From: Bradyrhizobium sp. RD5-C2
GTDB lineage: Bacteria > Pseudomonadota > Alphaproteobacteria > Rhizobiales > Xanthobacteraceae
Direction: 5' to 3'
Assembly (NCBI RefSeq): GCF_019972155.1
Contig: NZ_BOVL01000007.1
Coordinates: 1 to 64,000, forward strand
DNA length: 64,000 nucleotides
Made by a program: the position numbers and the translations under genes. A model generated the notes under the pieces. The model ran no database searches and was not told the origin of the DNA. It saw only the letters and a list, made by a program, of their open reading frames with translations. Shown one piece after another: positions 37,943 to 48,294 of the stretch; the stretch's first letter is position 1; each line of letters begins with the position of its first letter.

Positions 37943-38221
37943 ATGGTTCGTTCAGTCTGGAAAGGCCCGTTCGTCGAGGGTTCTCTGCTCAAGAAGGCAG
38001 ATGCCGCGCGCGCGTCCGGCCGTCACGACGTCATCAAGATCTGGAGCCGTCGCTCCACCATTCTGCCGCAGTTCGTCGGCCTGACCTTCGGTGTCTACAA
38101 CGGCCAGAAGCATGTGCCGGTGGCGATCAACGAGGAAATGGTGGGTCACAAGTTCGGCGAGTTCTCGCCGACCCGGACCTTCCACGGCCACTCGGGCGAC
38201 AAGAAAGCCAAGAAGGCTTGA
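37943..38221 (+). CDS. rpsS: 30S ribosomal protein S19
   Basis: A 92-residue head protein that contacts S13 and the A-site region. It begins [18 protein letters not shown] and contains [10 protein letters not shown] near the end. Twelve bases from rplB and ten from rplV. Confidence 0.98.
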   Translation: MVRSVWKGPFVEGSLLKKADAARASGRHDVIKIWSRRSTILPQFVGLTFGVYNGQKHVPVAINEEMVGHKFGEFSPTRTFHGHSGDKKAKKA

Positions 38222-38231
38222 GGAATAGACG

Positions 38232-38618
38232 ATGAGCAAACCAAAGCGCGAACGTGTCCTCGCGGACAATGAGGCCAAGGCCGTCGCCCGCATGCTGCGC
38301 GTCAGCCCGCAGAAGCTCAACCTGGTGGCGCAGCTGATCCGCGGCCGCAAGGCTTCGGCTGCGCTCGCCGACCTGCAGTTCTCGCGCAAGCGGATCGCGG
38401 TCGACGTCAAGAAGTGCCTGGAATCGGCGATCGCCAACGCCGAGAACAACCATGACCTCGAGGTCGACGATCTCGTCGTTGCCGAGGCGCATGTCGGCAA
38501 CGGCATCGTGATGAAGCGTTTTGCTCCGCGCGGCCGTGGCCGTTCGGGCCGTGTGTTCAAACCGTTCTCGCACCTGACCATCGTGGTTCGTCAGGTCGAG
38601 GCCGAGGCAAGCGCCTAA
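38232..38618 (+). CDS. rplV: 50S ribosomal protein L22
   Basis: A 128-residue protein whose long beta hairpin reaches into the exit tunnel near the macrolide site. [19 protein letters not shown] and the hairpin with [15 protein letters not shown] are intact. No deletion of the loop is seen. Confidence 0.98.
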   Translation: MSKPKRERVLADNEAKAVARMLRVSPQKLNLVAQLIRGRKASAALADLQFSRKRIAVDVKKCLESAIANAENNHDLEVDDLVVAEAHVGNGIVMKRFAPRGRGRSGRVFKPFSHLTIVVRQVEAEASA

Positions 38619-38638
38619 CTAGGGCGCAGGAGAAGACG

Positions 38639-39340
38639 ATGGGTCAAAAGATCAATCCAATCGGGCTGCGTCTCGGCATCAACCGGACCTGGGACTCCCG
38701 TTGGTTCGCCGGCAAGCAGGAATACGGCAAGCTGCTGCACGAGGACGTCAAGATCCGCGAGATCCTGCACAAGGAGCTCAAGCAGGCGGCCGTCGCCCGC
38801 ATCGTGATCGAGCGTCCGCACAAGAAGTGCCGCGTGACGATCCACTCGGCCCGTCCGGGCGTCGTGATCGGCAAGAAGGGCGCCGACATCGACAAGCTGC
38901 GCAAGAAGGTTGCCGACATCACCTCGTCGGACGTCGTGATCAACATCGTCGAAATCCGCAAGCCGGAGCTCGACGCGACCCTGGTCGCTGAATCGATCGC
39001 CCAGCAGCTCGAGCGCCGCGTTGCGTTCCGCCGCGCCATGAAGCGCGCCGTGCAGTCGGCGATGCGTCTCGGTGCCGAGGGCATCCGCATCAACTGCTCG
39101 GGCCGTCTCGGCGGCGCCGAAATCGCGCGCATGGAGTGGTACCGCGAAGGTCGCGTGCCGCTGCACACGCTGCGCGCCGACGTCGACTACGGCGTTGCCA
39201 CCGCGTTCACGACCTTCGGCACCTGCGGCGTCAAGGTCTGGATCTTCAAGGGCGAGATCCTCGAGCACGATCCGATGGCCCAGGACAAGAAGATGGCCGA
39301 GGGCGACAACACGCCGCGTTCGCGCCGCGACGCCGCTTGA
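38639..39340 (+). CDS. rpsC: 30S ribosomal protein S3
   Basis: A 233-residue protein at the mRNA entry tunnel. The KH domain has [17 protein letters not shown]. The C-terminal domain includes [21 protein letters not shown], and the last 20 residues are charged and probably disordered. AGGAGAAG precedes the ATG. Confidence 0.98.
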   Translation: MGQKINPIGLRLGINRTWDSRWFAGKQEYGKLLHEDVKIREILHKELKQAAVARIVIERPHKKCRVTIHSARPGVVIGKKGADIDKLRKKVADITSSDVVINIVEIRKPELDATLVAESIAQQLERRVAFRRAMKRAVQSAMRLGAEGIRINCSGRLGGAEIARMEWYREGRVPLHTLRADVDYGVATAFTTFGTCGVKVWIFKGEILEHDPMAQDKKMAEGDNTPRSRRDAA

Positions 39341-39370
39341 GGCAAAGCAGGAATTTGAGGGCTTAAAGCC

Positions 39371-39784
39371 ATGATGCAACCTAAGAAGACGAAGTTCCGG
39401 AAGGCGCATAAGGGCCGTATCCACGGCGTTGCGACCTCTGGCGCGACGTTGGCGTTCGGCCAGTTCGGCCTGAAGGCGATGGAGCCTGAGCGCGTCACCG
39501 CCCGTCAGATCGAAGCCGCCCGCCGCGCGCTGACCCGTCACATGAAGCGCGCCGGCCGCGTCTGGATCCGGGTGTTCCCGGACGTGCCGGTGTCGAAGAA
39601 GCCCGCCGAGGTCCGCATGGGCTCCGGCAAGGGCGCGCCGGAATTGTGGGTGGTCCGGATCAAGCCGGGCCGTGTGATGTTCGAGATCGACGGCGTGCCG
39701 GTGCAGACCGCCAAGGAGGCGCTGTCGCTCGCCGCCGCCAAGCTGCCGATCAAGACGCGCTTCGTTGCGCGCATTGCGGAGTAA
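39371..39784 (+). CDS. rplP: 50S ribosomal protein L16
   Basis: A 137-residue protein near the A-site tRNA elbow. [16 protein letters not shown] begins the protein; the second Met (39374) is an equally possible start. [13 protein letters not shown] is the conserved central motif. It ends five bases before rpmC. Confidence 0.97.
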   Translation: MMQPKKTKFRKAHKGRIHGVATSGATLAFGQFGLKAMEPERVTARQIEAARRALTRHMKRAGRVWIRVFPDVPVSKKPAEVRMGSGKGAPELWVVRIKPGRVMFEIDGVPVQTAKEALSLAAAKLPIKTRFVARIAE

Positions 39785-39789
39785 TCGCC

Positions 39790-39996
39790 ATGGCCGAGAT
39801 GAAAGTTGAAGACATTCGCGCGATGAGCGACGACCAGCGGGACGACGCGGTCCTTAACCTGAAGAAGGAACGCTTCAACCTGCGTTTCCAGCGCGCCACC
39901 GGGCAGCTGGAGAACACGTCGCGGATGCGGGAAGCCCGCCGCGAGATCGCTCGTATCAAGACCATCGCCGCGCAGCTGCGCGCGAAGAAGAAGTAA
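39790..39996 (+). CDS. rpmC: 50S ribosomal protein L29
   Basis: A 68-residue two-helix protein beside the tunnel exit. It starts [12 protein letters not shown] and carries [17 protein letters not shown]. The longer open frame upstream overlaps rplP and is not coding. Confidence 0.96.
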   Translation: MAEMKVEDIRAMSDDQRDDAVLNLKKERFNLRFQRATGQLENTSRMREARREIARIKTIAAQLRAKKK

Positions 39997-40006
39997 GGGG
40001 CCAGCT

Positions 40007-40255
40007 ATGCCGAAACGTACTCTGCAGGGCGTGGTCGTCAGCGACAAGCAAGCCAAGACCGTGGTGGTGCGCGTTGACCGCCGCTTCACCCACCCGATCT
40101 ACAAGAAGACGATCCGCCGTTCCAAGAACTACCACGCGCACGACGAGGACAATCAGTTCAAGCCGGGCGACATGGTCTGGATCGAGGAATCGAAGCCGAT
40201 CTCGAAGCTGAAGCGCTGGACCGTGGTCCGGGGCGAACACAAGAAAACGGCCTGA
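40007..40255 (+). CDS. rpsQ: 30S ribosomal protein S17
   Basis: An 82-residue OB-fold protein binding the 5' domain of 16S r[23 protein letters not shown] and [19 protein letters not shown] are the family core. AAGGGG lies upstream. A 75-base gap follows before rplN, the usual S10/spc boundary. Confidence 0.97.
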   Translation: MPKRTLQGVVVSDKQAKTVVVRVDRRFTHPIYKKTIRRSKNYHAHDEDNQFKPGDMVWIEESKPISKLKRWTVVRGEHKKTA

Positions 40256-40330
40256 TTACCTCGGCCTGGCCGAAGTCATTCAGGGAAATTTTGGGCGCGC
40301 TAAAGCGCAGAAAGAGGACGAGGTGCATCA

Positions 40331-40699
40331 ATGATTCAGATGCAGACCAACCTCGACGTGGCCGATAATTCAGGCGCACGCCGTGTCATGTGCATCAAGG
40401 TTCTTGGAGGTTCCAAGCGCCGCTATGCCACCGTGGGCGACGTTATCGTTGTGTCGATCAAGGAAGCCATTCCGCGTGGCAAGGTGAAGAAGGGCGACGT
40501 GATGAAGGCCGTCGTGGTCCGGGTCCGCAAGGACATCCGCCGCGCCGACGGTTCGGTCATCCGTTTCGACCGCAACGCCGCCGTGCTGATCAACAATCAG
40601 TCCGAGCCGGTCGGCACCCGTATCTTCGGGCCGGTGCCGCGCGAGCTGCGCGCCAAGAACCACATGAAGATCATTTCGCTCGCGCCGGAGGTGCTGTGA
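40331..40699 (+). CDS. rplN: 50S ribosomal protein L14
   Basis: A 122-residue protein at the subunit interface, the docking site of silencing factor RsfS. It begins [19 protein letters not shown] and includes [19 protein letters not shown]. First gene of the spc group; its TGA overlaps the rplX ATG by one base. Confidence 0.98.
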
Positions 40700-41013
40700 T
40701 GGCTGCCAAGATCCGCAAGGGCGACAAGGTGATGGTGCTCACCGGCCGCGACAAGGGTCGCACCGGCGAGGTGTTCGAGGTGCGTCCGGACGAGAACAAG
40801 GCTCTCGTTCGCGGCATCAACATGGTGAAGCGTCACCAGAAGCAGAGCCAGACCCAGGAAGGCGGCATCGTCTCCAAGGAGATGCCGATCCACCTGTCCA
40901 ACGTTGCGTATGTCGGCAAGGACGGAAAGCCGACCCGCATTGGGTTCAAGATTCAGGCCGATGGCAAGAAGGTTCGTGTTGCCAAGAGCTCGGGAGCAGA
41001 GATCGATGGCTGA
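40699..41013 (+). CDS. rplX: 50S ribosomal protein L24
   Basis: A 104-residue assembly initiator with the KOW motif [16 protein letters not shown]. The TGATG junction with rplN fixes the start. The last eight bases overlap the rplE start. Confidence 0.97.
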   Translation: MAAKIRKGDKVMVLTGRDKGRTGEVFEVRPDENKALVRGINMVKRHQKQSQTQEGGIVSKEMPIHLSNVAYVGKDGKPTRIGFKIQADGKKVRVAKSSGAEIDG

Positions 41014-41563
41014 TACAGCTTACACGCCGCGTCTGCGCGCGGAGTATGACACGAAGATCCGCGGCATGATGACCGAGAAGTTCGGTTATGCCAACGTGAT
41101 GCAGGTGCCGCGCCTCGACAAGGTCGTGCTCAACATGGGCGTGGGCGATTCCGTCAACGACCGCAAGAAGGCCGAGACCGCCGCTGCCGAGCTGAGCCAG
41201 ATCGCCGGCCAGAAGGCGATCGTGACCTATTCGCGGATCGCGATTGCGACCTTCAAGCTGCGTGAGAATCAGCCGATCGGCTGCAAGGTCACGCTGCGCA
41301 AGACCCATATGTACGAGTTCATCGACCGCCTGGTGAACGTGGCGCTGCCCCGCGTCCGCGACTTCCGCGGACTGAACCCGAAGAGCTTCGACGGCCGCGG
41401 CAACTATTCGCTCGGCATCAAGGAGCACATCATTTTCCCCGAGATCGACTTCGACAAGGTCTCGGAAGCGCGTGGCATGGACATCACGGTGTGCACCACC
41501 GCCAAGACCGACGACGAGGCGCGTGCCTTGTTGGCCGCTTTCAATTTCCCGTTCCGGCAGTGA
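41006..41563 (+). CDS. rplE: 50S ribosomal protein L5
   Basis: A 185-residue protein binding 5S r[20 protein letters not shown], the [13 protein letters not shown] segment and the [17 protein letters not shown] motif are standard. It starts inside rplX; the longer upstream frame would cover rplX and is rejected. Confidence 0.97.
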   Translation: MADTAYTPRLRAEYDTKIRGMMTEKFGYANVMQVPRLDKVVLNMGVGDSVNDRKKAETAAAELSQIAGQKAIVTYSRIAIATFKLRENQPIGCKVTLRKTHMYEFIDRLVNVALPRVRDFRGLNPKSFDGRGNYSLGIKEHIIFPEIDFDKVSEARGMDITVCTTAKTDDEARALLAAFNFPFRQ

Positions 41564-41609
41564 GTAGCTGAGCCAAAGCCACTCAAACGCGGATACCCAG
41601 GAGCCAAGC

Positions 41610-41915
41610 ATGGCAAAGAAGAGTTCGATCGAGAAGAATAACCGGCGCAAGCGGATGGCGAAGAACGCTGCTCCGCAGCGTGAGAAGCTGAAGGCGATCA
41701 TCGCCGACAAGACCAAGCCGATGGAAGAGCGCTTCGCGGCGACGCTGAAGCTTGCCGAGATGCCGCGCAACTCGTCGCCGACGCGCATCCGCAACCGTTG
41801 CGAGCTGACCGGGCGTCCGCGCTCGAACTATCGCAAGAACAAGCTCTCGCGCATCGCGCTGCGTGAACTCGGCTCCAAGGGCCTGGTTCCCGGGCTCGTG
41901 AAGTCGAGCTGGTAA
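41610..41915 (+). CDS. rpsN: 30S ribosomal protein S14 (zinc-independent form)
   Basis: A 101-residue long S14 that lacks the CxxC...CxxC zinc site; only one Cys ([10 protein letters not shown]) remains. [19 protein letters not shown] is the family core. A zinc-binding paralogue would have to be elsewhere. Confidence 0.97.
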   Translation: MAKKSSIEKNNRRKRMAKNAAPQREKLKAIIADKTKPMEERFAATLKLAEMPRNSSPTRIRNRCELTGRPRSNYRKNKLSRIALRELGSKGLVPGLVKSSW

Positions 41916-41930
41916 GGGAGGGTCGGAACA

Positions 41931-42329
41931 ATGTCTACGCACGATCCGATCAGCGATCTCATCACCCGCATCCGCAACGCGCAGATGCGCTCCAAGTCCA
42001 AGGTTTCGACCCCAGGCTCGAAGATGCGCGCCAACGTGCTCGAAGTGCTGAAGTCCGAGGGTTACATCCGCGGCTACGCCAGCGTCGAGCATGCCTCGGG
42101 CCGCAGCGAGCTCGAGATCGAGCTGAAGTATTTCGACGGCGCGCCCGTCATCCGCGAGATCGAGCGGGTGTCGAAGCCGGGCCGCCGCGTTTACGCCTCG
42201 GTGAAGAACCTGCCGCGCGTGAACAACGGTCTCGGCATTTCGGTGTTGTCGACGCCGAAGGGAATCATGGCTGACCACGAGGCGCGCGACGCCAACGTGG
42301 GCGGCGAAGTTCTCTTCACGGTGTTCTGA
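41931..42329 (+). CDS. rpsH: 30S ribosomal protein S8
   Basis: A 132-residue platform protein; in enterobacteria it represses the spc m[18 protein letters not shown] begins the protein, and [12 protein letters not shown] is the C-terminal RNA-binding motif. Confidence 0.98.
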   Translation: MSTHDPISDLITRIRNAQMRSKSKVSTPGSKMRANVLEVLKSEGYIRGYASVEHASGRSELEIELKYFDGAPVIREIERVSKPGRRVYASVKNLPRVNNGLGISVLSTPKGIMADHEARDANVGGEVLFTVF

Positions 42330-42343
42330 GGAAGGATTTTACG

Positions 42344-42877
42344 ATGTCACGTATCGGCAAAAGGCCGGTGACGATCCCGTCGGGTGTGACGGCAAGCGTC
42401 GAGGGCCAGACGGTGAAGGTGAAGGGGCCGAAGGGCCAGCTTCAGTTCGTCGTGCATGACGACGTCGAGGTGAAGTTCGAGAACGGCCAGGTCAAGGTCG
42501 CGCCGCGCGTCAAGACCAACCGTGCGCAGGCGATGTACGGCACCGCGCGCGCGCAGGTCGCCAACCTCGTCGAGGGCGTCACCAAGGGCTTCGAGAAGAA
42601 GCTCGAGATCACCGGCGTCGGCTACCGCGCCGCGATGCAGGGCAAGAACCTGCAGCTCGCGCTCGGCTACAGCCACGACGTGGTCTACGCGATCCCGGAA
42701 GGCATCACCATCGCGGTGCCGAAGCCGACCGAGATCATGATCACCGGCAACGATCCGCAGCGCGTCGGCCAGGTCGCCGCCGAGATCCGCGCCTACCGCC
42801 CGCCGGAGCCCTACAAGGGCAAGGGCGTGAAGTACGCCAACGAATTCATCTTCCGCAAGGAAGGCAAGAAGAAGTAA
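42344..42877 (+). CDS. rplF: 50S ribosomal protein L6
   Basis: A 177-residue two-domain protein near the sarcin-ricin loop. It starts [15 protein letters not shown] and ends with the conserved [21 protein letters not shown]. Confidence 0.98.
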   Translation: MSRIGKRPVTIPSGVTASVEGQTVKVKGPKGQLQFVVHDDVEVKFENGQVKVAPRVKTNRAQAMYGTARAQVANLVEGVTKGFEKKLEITGVGYRAAMQGKNLQLALGYSHDVVYAIPEGITIAVPKPTEIMITGNDPQRVGQVAAEIRAYRPPEPYKGKGVKYANEFIFRKEGKKK

Positions 42878-42888
42878 CGGAGCCGGTC

Positions 42889-43248
42889 ATGTCACTCAAG
42901 GTTACGAATGCCCGGCGCAAGCAGCGCGTCCGCCTTGCGCTTCGCCGCTCGGCTGGCGGCCGTCCGCGGCTGTCGGTGTTCCGCTCGTCCAAGCACATCT
43001 ACGCCCAGGTCATCGACGACCAGAAGGGCGAGACGCTCGCGTCCGCCTCGTCGCTGGAGAAGAACCTGCGCGACGCCGGCAAGACCGGCGCCGACATCGA
43101 TGCGGCGAAGGCCGTCGGCAAGCTGCTGGCGGAACGCGCGGCGCAGAAGGGTGTCAAGGAAGTCGTGTTCGATCGCGGCGCCTACATCTATCACGGGCGC
43201 GTCAAGGCGCTCGCGGATGCGGCGCGCGAAGGCGGATTGAGCTTCTAA
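42889..43248 (+). CDS. rplR: 50S ribosomal protein L18
   Basis: A 119-residue 5S rRNA-binding protein with [20 protein letters not shown] and [22 protein letters not shown]. The N terminus is basic ([17 protein letters not shown]). A 57-base gap follows before rpsE. Confidence 0.97.
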   Translation: MSLKVTNARRKQRVRLALRRSAGGRPRLSVFRSSKHIYAQVIDDQKGETLASASSLEKNLRDAGKTGADIDAAKAVGKLLAERAAQKGVKEVVFDRGAYIYHGRVKALADAAREGGLSF

Positions 43249-43305
43249 ACTTTACGAACGATTGCAGGATAGAGGCGTAAGGCCTCCTAGAGATTGGAAA
43301 ACACC

Positions 43306-43881
43306 ATGGCAGGTGAACGCGAACGCGGCGGACGCGAACGGAGCAGGGATCGCGAAGAGCGCGACAGCGAGTTCGTCGACAAGCTCGTCCACATCAATCG
43401 CGTGGCGAAGGTCGTCAAGGGCGGCAAGCGCTTCGGCTTTGCGGCGCTGGTCGTGATCGGCGATCAGAAGGGCCGGGTCGGTTTCGGCCACGGCAAGGCG
43501 CGCGAAGTTCCGGAAGCGATCCGCAAGGCGACCGAATCGGCGAAGCGCAACCTGACGCGCGTCGCGCTGCGCGAAGGCCGCACGCTGCATCACGACGTCG
43601 CCGGCCGTCACGGCGCCGGCCGCGTCTATCTGCGTACCGCTCCGGCGGGTACCGGTATCATCGCCGGCGGCCCGATGCGCGCGGTGTTCGAAACGCTCGG
43701 CATCCAGGACGTGGTGGCGAAGTCGATCGGTTCGTCGAATCCCTACAACATGGTTCGCGCAACCTTCGACGCGCTGAAGCATCAGGATTCGCCGCGCTCG
43801 GTGGCTGCCCGCCGCAACATCAAGGTCTCCACCCTGCAGTCGCGCCGCGTCGGCGGCGACGCCGAAGTGGTGGCGGAATAA
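43306..43881 (+). CDS. rpsE: 30S ribosomal protein S5
   Basis: A 191-residue protein guarding translational accuracy. The fold has the S5 dsRBD-like core [19 protein letters not shown], the loop [17 protein letters not shown] and [13 protein letters not shown] C-terminal elements. A charged Arg/Glu-rich N-terminal extension of about 25 residues ([16 protein letters not shown]) precedes the fold. The ATG at 43306 follows GGAAAAC; an in-frame TTG four codons earlier is ignored. Confidence 0.97.
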   Translation: MAGERERGGRERSRDREERDSEFVDKLVHINRVAKVVKGGKRFGFAALVVIGDQKGRVGFGHGKAREVPEAIRKATESAKRNLTRVALREGRTLHHDVAGRHGAGRVYLRTAPAGTGIIAGGPMRAVFETLGIQDVVAKSIGSSNPYNMVRATFDALKHQDSPRSVAARRNIKVSTLQSRRVGGDAEVVAE

Positions 43882-43920
43882 CAACGCGCGCTTCTCGAAG
43901 CGCTATTCGGAGTTACTGTC

Positions 43921-44112
43921 ATGGCCCAGGCCAGCAAGACCATCAAGGTCGAGCAGATCGGCAGCGCAATCCGCCGCCATCACTCGCAGCGTTCGACGCT
44001 GATCGGCCTCAAGCTCAACAAGATCGGCCGGGTTGCCGAGCTGCAGGATACCCCTGAAGTTCGCGGCATGATCAGCAAAGTTCAGCATCTCGTCCGCGTC
44101 GTCGGCGAGTAA
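43921..44112 (+). CDS. rpmD: 50S ribosomal protein L30
   Basis: A 63-residue protein of the short bacterial L30 type. [20 protein letters not shown] and GLKLNKIGR are the conserved helices. GGAG lies eight bases upstream of the ATG. Confidence 0.96.
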   Translation: MAQASKTIKVEQIGSAIRRHHSQRSTLIGLKLNKIGRVAELQDTPEVRGMISKVQHLVRVVGE

Positions 44113-44133
44113 GCAGAGATAAGGAGAAGGGCG

Positions 44134-44619
44134 ATGAAGCTCAGCGATATCGCCGACAACGCCGGCTCGCGCAAGAAGCGCATGCGTGTCGGCCGTGGCA
44201 TCGGTTCCGGTAAGGGCAAGACCTCGGGTCGCGGCGGCAAGGGCCAGACCGCGCGTTCGGGCGTCCGCATCAAGGGTTTCGAAGGCGGCCAGATGCCGAT
44301 GCATCGCCGTCTGCCGAAGCGTGGCTTCAACAACATCTTCCGGCTCGACTTCGCCGAGATCAATCTCGACCGTCTGCAGGAAGCGATCGACAACAAGCTG
44401 GTCGATGCGAGCGCGACGGTGAACGTCGAGTCGCTGGTGAAGGCCGGCGTGCTGCGCCGCGCCAAGGACGGCCTGCGGCTGCTCGGCCGTGGCGAGATCA
44501 AGACCAAGCTGACCATCGAAGCCCACGGCGCTTCCAAGTCGGCGATTGCTGCGGTCGAGAAGGCCGGCGGCTCGGTCAAGATCCTGGCCCCCGCCAAGGA
44601 CGAAGGCGAGGCGGCGTAA
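44134..44619 (+). CDS. rplO: 50S ribosomal protein L15
   Basis: A 161-residue late-assembly protein. Its N-terminal half is Gly/Arg/Lys-rich ([19 protein letters not shown]), threading into rRNA, and the globular half ends at the conserved Ala/Gly-rich strand. It ends the spc ribosomal genes; 159 bases with a long stem precede secY. Confidence 0.97.
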   Translation: MKLSDIADNAGSRKKRMRVGRGIGSGKGKTSGRGGKGQTARSGVRIKGFEGGQMPMHRRLPKRGFNNIFRLDFAEINLDRLQEAIDNKLVDASATVNVESLVKAGVLRRAKDGLRLLGRGEIKTKLTIEAHGASKSAIAAVEKAGGSVKILAPAKDEGEAA

Positions 44620-44620
44620 C

Positions 44621-44662
44621 ATCTGCGTCATTGCCCGCGGCCTGCGCGGGCAATCCGCAGAT
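44621..44662 (+). repeat. Long stem between rplO and secY
   Basis: ATCTGCG pairs with CGCAGAT and, inside a two-against-one-base internal loop, ATTGCCCGCG with CGCGGGCAAT: seventeen pairs in all around loop GCCTG. It starts two bases after the rplO stop and has no T-run. The core resembles dispersed GTCATTGCCCGCG palindromes of related genomes. Confidence 0.65.
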
Positions 44663-44778
44663 CGAATGATGGACTTATCGAGGCCGAGCACCAGATAATG
44701 TCCGGTGTCTGCCGACGGCCTCGAGAGGACTGGTTCCTTGGGGGCGTCGGCGAAGCGGGCTCCGGGAGAAAGCCGAAC

Positions 44779-46113
44779 ATGGTCTCAGCAGCCGAACAAC
44801 TTGCCGCAAACCTCAATTTCGGACAGCTGGCGAAAGCCGACGAGCTGAAGAAGCGCATCTGGTTCACCCTGGGTGCGCTGCTTGTTTATCGGCTGGGCAC
44901 CTACATCCCGCTGCCGGGCATCGATCCCAACATCTGGGAGCAGGTGTTCCGCAGCCAGTCCGGCGGCATCCTCGGCATGTTCAACATGTTCGCCGGCGGC
45001 GGCATCCACCGCATGGCGATCTTCGCGCTGAACATCATGCCGTACATTTCGGCATCGATCATCGTGCAGCTGCTGACCACCGTGTCGCCGCAGCTCGAGG
45101 CGCTCAAGAAGGAAGGCGAGGCGGGCCGCAAGACGCTGAACCAGTACACCCGCTATCTGACGGTGATCCTGGCGCTGTTCCAGTCCTACGGCATCGCGAT
45201 CGGCCTCGAAGGCGCCGGCAATGTCGTCAGCGACCCAGGCATGTTCTTCCGGATCTCGACCGCGATCACCCTGACCGGCGGCACCATGTTCCTGATGTGG
45301 CTCGGCGAGCAGATCACCTCGCGCGGCATCGGCAACGGTATCTCGCTGATCATCCTCTCCGGCATCGTCGCCGAGCTGCCGTCGGCGCTCGCCAACATGC
45401 TGGAACTCGGCCGCCAGGGCGCGATGTCGACCGGCCTGATCCTGATCGTCATCGTGATGGCGGTCGCCGTGATCGCCTTCATCGTGTTCATGGAGCGGGC
45501 GCAGCGTCGGCTGCTGATCCAGTATCCGAAGCGCCAGGTCGGCAACAAGATGTTCGAGGGCCAGTCCTCGCATCTGCCGCTCAAGCTCAACACCTCGGGC
45601 GTGATTCCGCCGATCTTCGCCTCGTCGCTGCTGCTGCTGCCGACCACGGTCGCGAACTTCAACGCCGGCAAGGGGCCGGAGTGGTTCCAGTGGCTCACCA
45701 CGCAGCTCAGCCACGGCCGGCCGCTGTTCCTGCTGATGTATCTCGCGCTGATCGTGTTCTTCGCCTTCTTCTACACTGCGATCGTGTTCAACCCGACCGA
45801 GACCGCGGACAATCTGAAGAAGCATGGCGGCTTCATTCCGGGCATCCGGCCCGGTGAGCGCACCGCCGAATACATCGACTATGTGCTGTCGCGCATCACG
45901 GTGCTCGGCGCGATCTATCTCGCGATCGTCTGCCTGATTCCTGAAATTCTGATTTCCTACGCCTCGGTCCCGTTCTACTTTGGCGGCACATCGCTCCTGA
46001 TCGTCGTCAGCGTGACGATGGATACGGTGTCGCAGGTGCAGGGCTATCTGCTCGCTCATCAGTATGAGGGGCTGATCAGGAAGTCGAAGCTCAGGGGAGG
46101 CCGCCGCCGCTGA
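44779..46113 (+). CDS. secY: Preprotein translocase subunit SecY
   Basis: A 444-residue channel protein with ten predicted transmembrane helices. Landmarks are RIWFTLGALLVYRLGTYIPLPG in helix 1, the plug region GGGIHRMAIFALNIMPYISASI, the cytoplasmic loop with FMERAQRRLLIQYPKRQVG, and a basic end KLRGGRRR. The ATG at 44779 has GGGAGAAAG before it; a longer frame starting at 44698 is rejected as it would precede helix 1 by an unconserved 27 residues. Confidence 0.97.
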   Translation: MVSAAEQLAANLNFGQLAKADELKKRIWFTLGALLVYRLGTYIPLPGIDPNIWEQVFRSQSGGILGMFNMFAGGGIHRMAIFALNIMPYISASIIVQLLTTVSPQLEALKKEGEAGRKTLNQYTRYLTVILALFQSYGIAIGLEGAGNVVSDPGMFFRISTAITLTGGTMFLMWLGEQITSRGIGNGISLIILSGIVAELPSALANMLELGRQGAMSTGLILIVIVMAVAVIAFIVFMERAQRRLLIQYPKRQVGNKMFEGQSSHLPLKLNTSGVIPPIFASSLLLLPTTVANFNAGKGPEWFQWLTTQLSHGRPLFLLMYLALIVFFAFFYTAIVFNPTETADNLKKHGGFIPGIRPGERTAEYIDYVLSRITVLGAIYLAIVCLIPEILISYASVPFYFGGTSLLIVVSVTMDTVSQVQGYLLAHQYEGLIRKSKLRGGRRR

Positions 46114-46185
46114 TTGCGGCGCGACCTCAAACTCAAAAACACAGGTGTGCGGACGTCGCCCACCTAGCCGGGGGGCGAAACAGAT

Positions 46186-47112
46186 ATGAGATTGATCCTT
46201 TTGGGGCCGCCGGGCTCGGGCAAGGGAACCCAGGCGCAGCGGCTCGTGCACCGGCATGGCATCGTTCAGCTCTCGACCGGCGAGATGCTGCGCGCAGCCG
46301 CGGCCGCGGGCACCGCGGTCGGCTTGCAGGCCAAGGAGATCATGGCCAATGGCGGCCTGGTTCCCGACGAGGTCGTGGTGGGAATCATCGCCGACCGGAT
46401 CGAGGAGCCCGACGCCAAGAAGGGCTTCATTCTCGACGGCTTCCCGCGCACCGTGCCGCAGGCTGAGGCCTTGGACGAGCTGCTCCGGAAAAAGCACCTC
46501 AAGCTTGACGCCGTCGTCGAGCTGCGCGTCAACGAAAGCGCGCTGCTCGCACGTGTCGAGAAGCGTGCCGAGGAAACCCGCGCGCGCGGCGAGGAAGTCC
46601 GCCTCGACGATACGCCGGAAGTGCTGACCAAGCGCCTGGCGCAGTACCGCTCGCTGACGGAACCGCTGATTCACTATTATTCGGAGCGGCGGAAGCTTCT
46701 GACGGTCGATGGCATGATGACCATCGAGCACGTCACCCGCGAGATCAACCGGATCCTGACCGCGCTCGGCGCGCTGGAACCGAAGGAGCACGAGGAGCCC
46801 AAGATCGCCTCGAAGGCGTCCAGGACGGCCAAGAAGACTGCGAAGACTGCGACCAGGAAGGCAGCCGAATCGGCCAAAAAGCCCGCCAAGCCGGCCCGGA
46901 AAGCCGCCAGGGTGGCCTCAAAGCCGGTCTCCAAGGCCAAAGCTGCCAAGAAGACTACCAAGAAAGCTGCGAAGCAGCCGGCCAAGAAGACGGTGAAGAA
47001 GACCGCGAAGAAGGCCGCAAAGCAGGCCGCCCGTGCCGCGAATGCCCGGAAGGGGGCAAAAGCGGCCAAAAAGGCAGCAAAAAAGCTCACGAAAAAGCGA
47101 GCTAAACGCTAG
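46186..47112 (+). CDS. adk: Adenylate kinase with a C-terminal lysine/alanine-rich extension
   Basis: Residues 1 to about 198 form a complete short-type adenylate kinase (ATP + AMP to 2 ADP): P-loop GPPGSGKGT at 7-15, AMP-site STGEMLR and [10 protein letters not shown], and a short LID segment (about 128-142) without a zinc site. From about residue 200 to 308 follows a tail made mostly of Lys, Ala, Thr and Arg, with about 34 Lys in 108 residues, in AKKxAKK-type units like histone H1 or bacterial AlgP/HctB-type proteins. The frame has no break and GGGGGC lies upstream. Usual alphaproteobacterial adk products are about 190-220 residues. The tail could bind nucleic acid or ribosomes (inference). 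Confidence 0.93.
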   Translation: MRLILLGPPGSGKGTQAQRLVHRHGIVQLSTGEMLRAAAAAGTAVGLQAKEIMANGGLVPDEVVVGIIADRIEEPDAKKGFILDGFPRTVPQAEALDELLRKKHLKLDAVVELRVNESALLARVEKRAEETRARGEEVRLDDTPEVLTKRLAQYRSLTEPLIHYYSERRKLLTVDGMMTIEHVTREINRILTALGALEPKEHEEPKIASKASRTAKKTAKTATRKAAESAKKPAKPARKAARVASKPVSKAKAAKKTTKKAAKQPAKKTVKKTAKKAAKQAARAANARKGAKAAKKAAKKLTKKRAKR

Positions 47113-47118
47113 GAGCGG

Positions 47119-47146
47119 TTGACGAAACCGACATGAATCCTTTAAT
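47119..47146 (+). promoter_or_regulatory. Alpha-operon promoter candidate
   Basis: TTGACG (47119-47124), 16-base spacer, TTTAAT (47141-47146), 7 bases after the adk stop. It would start rpsM-rpsK transcription with a leader of about 150 bases. Confidence 0.6.
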
Positions 47147-47303
47147 AAGCCCCGCATCCAAGTTGGATAGTTTTATGACGATGCCGGGCCCCGAAGGACA
47201 TGAGGGGAAGGGCGTCGTGTTCGCGTTTGTGGACACAAGCCCGCAGAGAGCAAGAACTTGAGAAGCCCGCATCCGTGATGGAGCGGCGACAGGAGAGAAG
47301 TCC

Positions 47304-47672
47304 GTGGCCCGTATTGCCGGCGTCAACATTCCTACCAACAAGCGCGTGCTGATCGCGCTTCAGTACATCCATGGTATCGGCCAGAAGAACGCGGCCGACA
47401 TCATCGAGAAGGTCAAGATCCCGGTGGACCGTCGCGTCAACCAGTTGACCGACCAGGAGGTCCTGCAGATCCGCGAAGTGATCGACCGCGACTATCTGGT
47501 CGAGGGCGATCTCCGTCGTGAGGTCGGCATCAACATCAAGCGGCTGATGGACCTCGGCTGCTATCGCGGCCTGCGTCATCGCCGTGGTCTGCCGGTGCGC
47601 GGCCAGCGTACCCACACCAATGCGCGCACGCGCAAGGGTCCGGCCAAGGCGATCGCCGGCAAGAAGAAGTAA
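47304..47672 (+). CDS. rpsM: 30S ribosomal protein S13
   Basis: A 122-residue head protein bridging to the 50S subunit. It begins with a GTG codon read as Met ([14 protein letters not shown]), preceded by AGGAGAGAAG. RRDIGIN-like elements ([19 protein letters not shown]) and the basic tail [16 protein letters not shown] are present. Confidence 0.97.
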   Translation: MARIAGVNIPTNKRVLIALQYIHGIGQKNAADIIEKVKIPVDRRVNQLTDQEVLQIREVIDRDYLVEGDLRREVGINIKRLMDLGCYRGLRHRRGLPVRGQRTHTNARTRKGPAKAIAGKKK

Positions 47673-47786
47673 GTTTTGCGAATTGCAGGTGGGGGGTAGC
47701 GAATCGAAATTCGCTGCTCGCCATTTGCGTTTTGAGGTGTAGCCGCTGGCACTACGGCGGCGTTGAGATCACAGGAAAGGTTTGAA

Positions 47787-48176
47787 ATGGGCAAGGAAGC
47801 CACCCGCGTACGTCGCCGCGAACGCAAGAACATCGCCTCCGGCATCGCGCACGTGAATTCGTCGTTCAACAACACGACCATCACCATCACCGACGCGCAG
47901 GGCAACACCATCGCCTGGTCGTCGGCCGGCACGATGGGCTTCAAGGGCTCGCGCAAGTCGACCCCCTATGCCGCGCAGGTCGCGGCCGAAGACGTCTCCA
48001 AGAAGGCGCAGGAACACGGCATGCGCACGCTGGAGGTTGAAGTGGCCGGCCCGGGTTCGGGCCGTGAGTCGGCGCTCCGTGCGCTGCAGGCTGCGGGCTT
48101 CACCGTCACCTCGATCCGCGACGTGACCACGATCCCGCACAATGGCTGCCGTCCGCGCAAGCGTCGGCGCGTTTGA
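47787..48176 (+). CDS. rpsK: 30S ribosomal protein S11
   Basis: A 129-residue platform protein near the E-site m[22 protein letters not shown] and the terminal [10 protein letters not shown] are hallmarks. The ATG at 47787 follows AGGAAAGG; eight upstream in-frame residues are dropped. Confidence 0.97.
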   Translation: MGKEATRVRRRERKNIASGIAHVNSSFNNTTITITDAQGNTIAWSSAGTMGFKGSRKSTPYAAQVAAEDVSKKAQEHGMRTLEVEVAGPGSGRESALRALQAAGFTVTSIRDVTTIPHNGCRPRKRRRV

Positions 48177-48183
48177 TCTGTAA

Positions 48184-48220
48184 ATCGCGGGCGGCCTCTG
48201 GCCGCCCTGCGATGGTTTTT
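48184..48220 (+). terminator. Terminator-like hairpin between rpsK and rpoA
   Basis: ATCGC-GGGCGGCC-TCT-GGCCGCCC-(T)-GCGAT, thirteen pairs with one bulge, followed by GG and five T. It starts eight bases after the rpsK stop. A TTGACC box at 48225-48230 follows, though no good -10 is seen at 17 bases. Confidence 0.7.
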
Positions 48221-48294
48221 GGAATTGACCGCGCGGACTGTTCCGCGATCTCCAACGCCAGGTTCGGCCATACGACGGGCCCGACGACTGGCAC

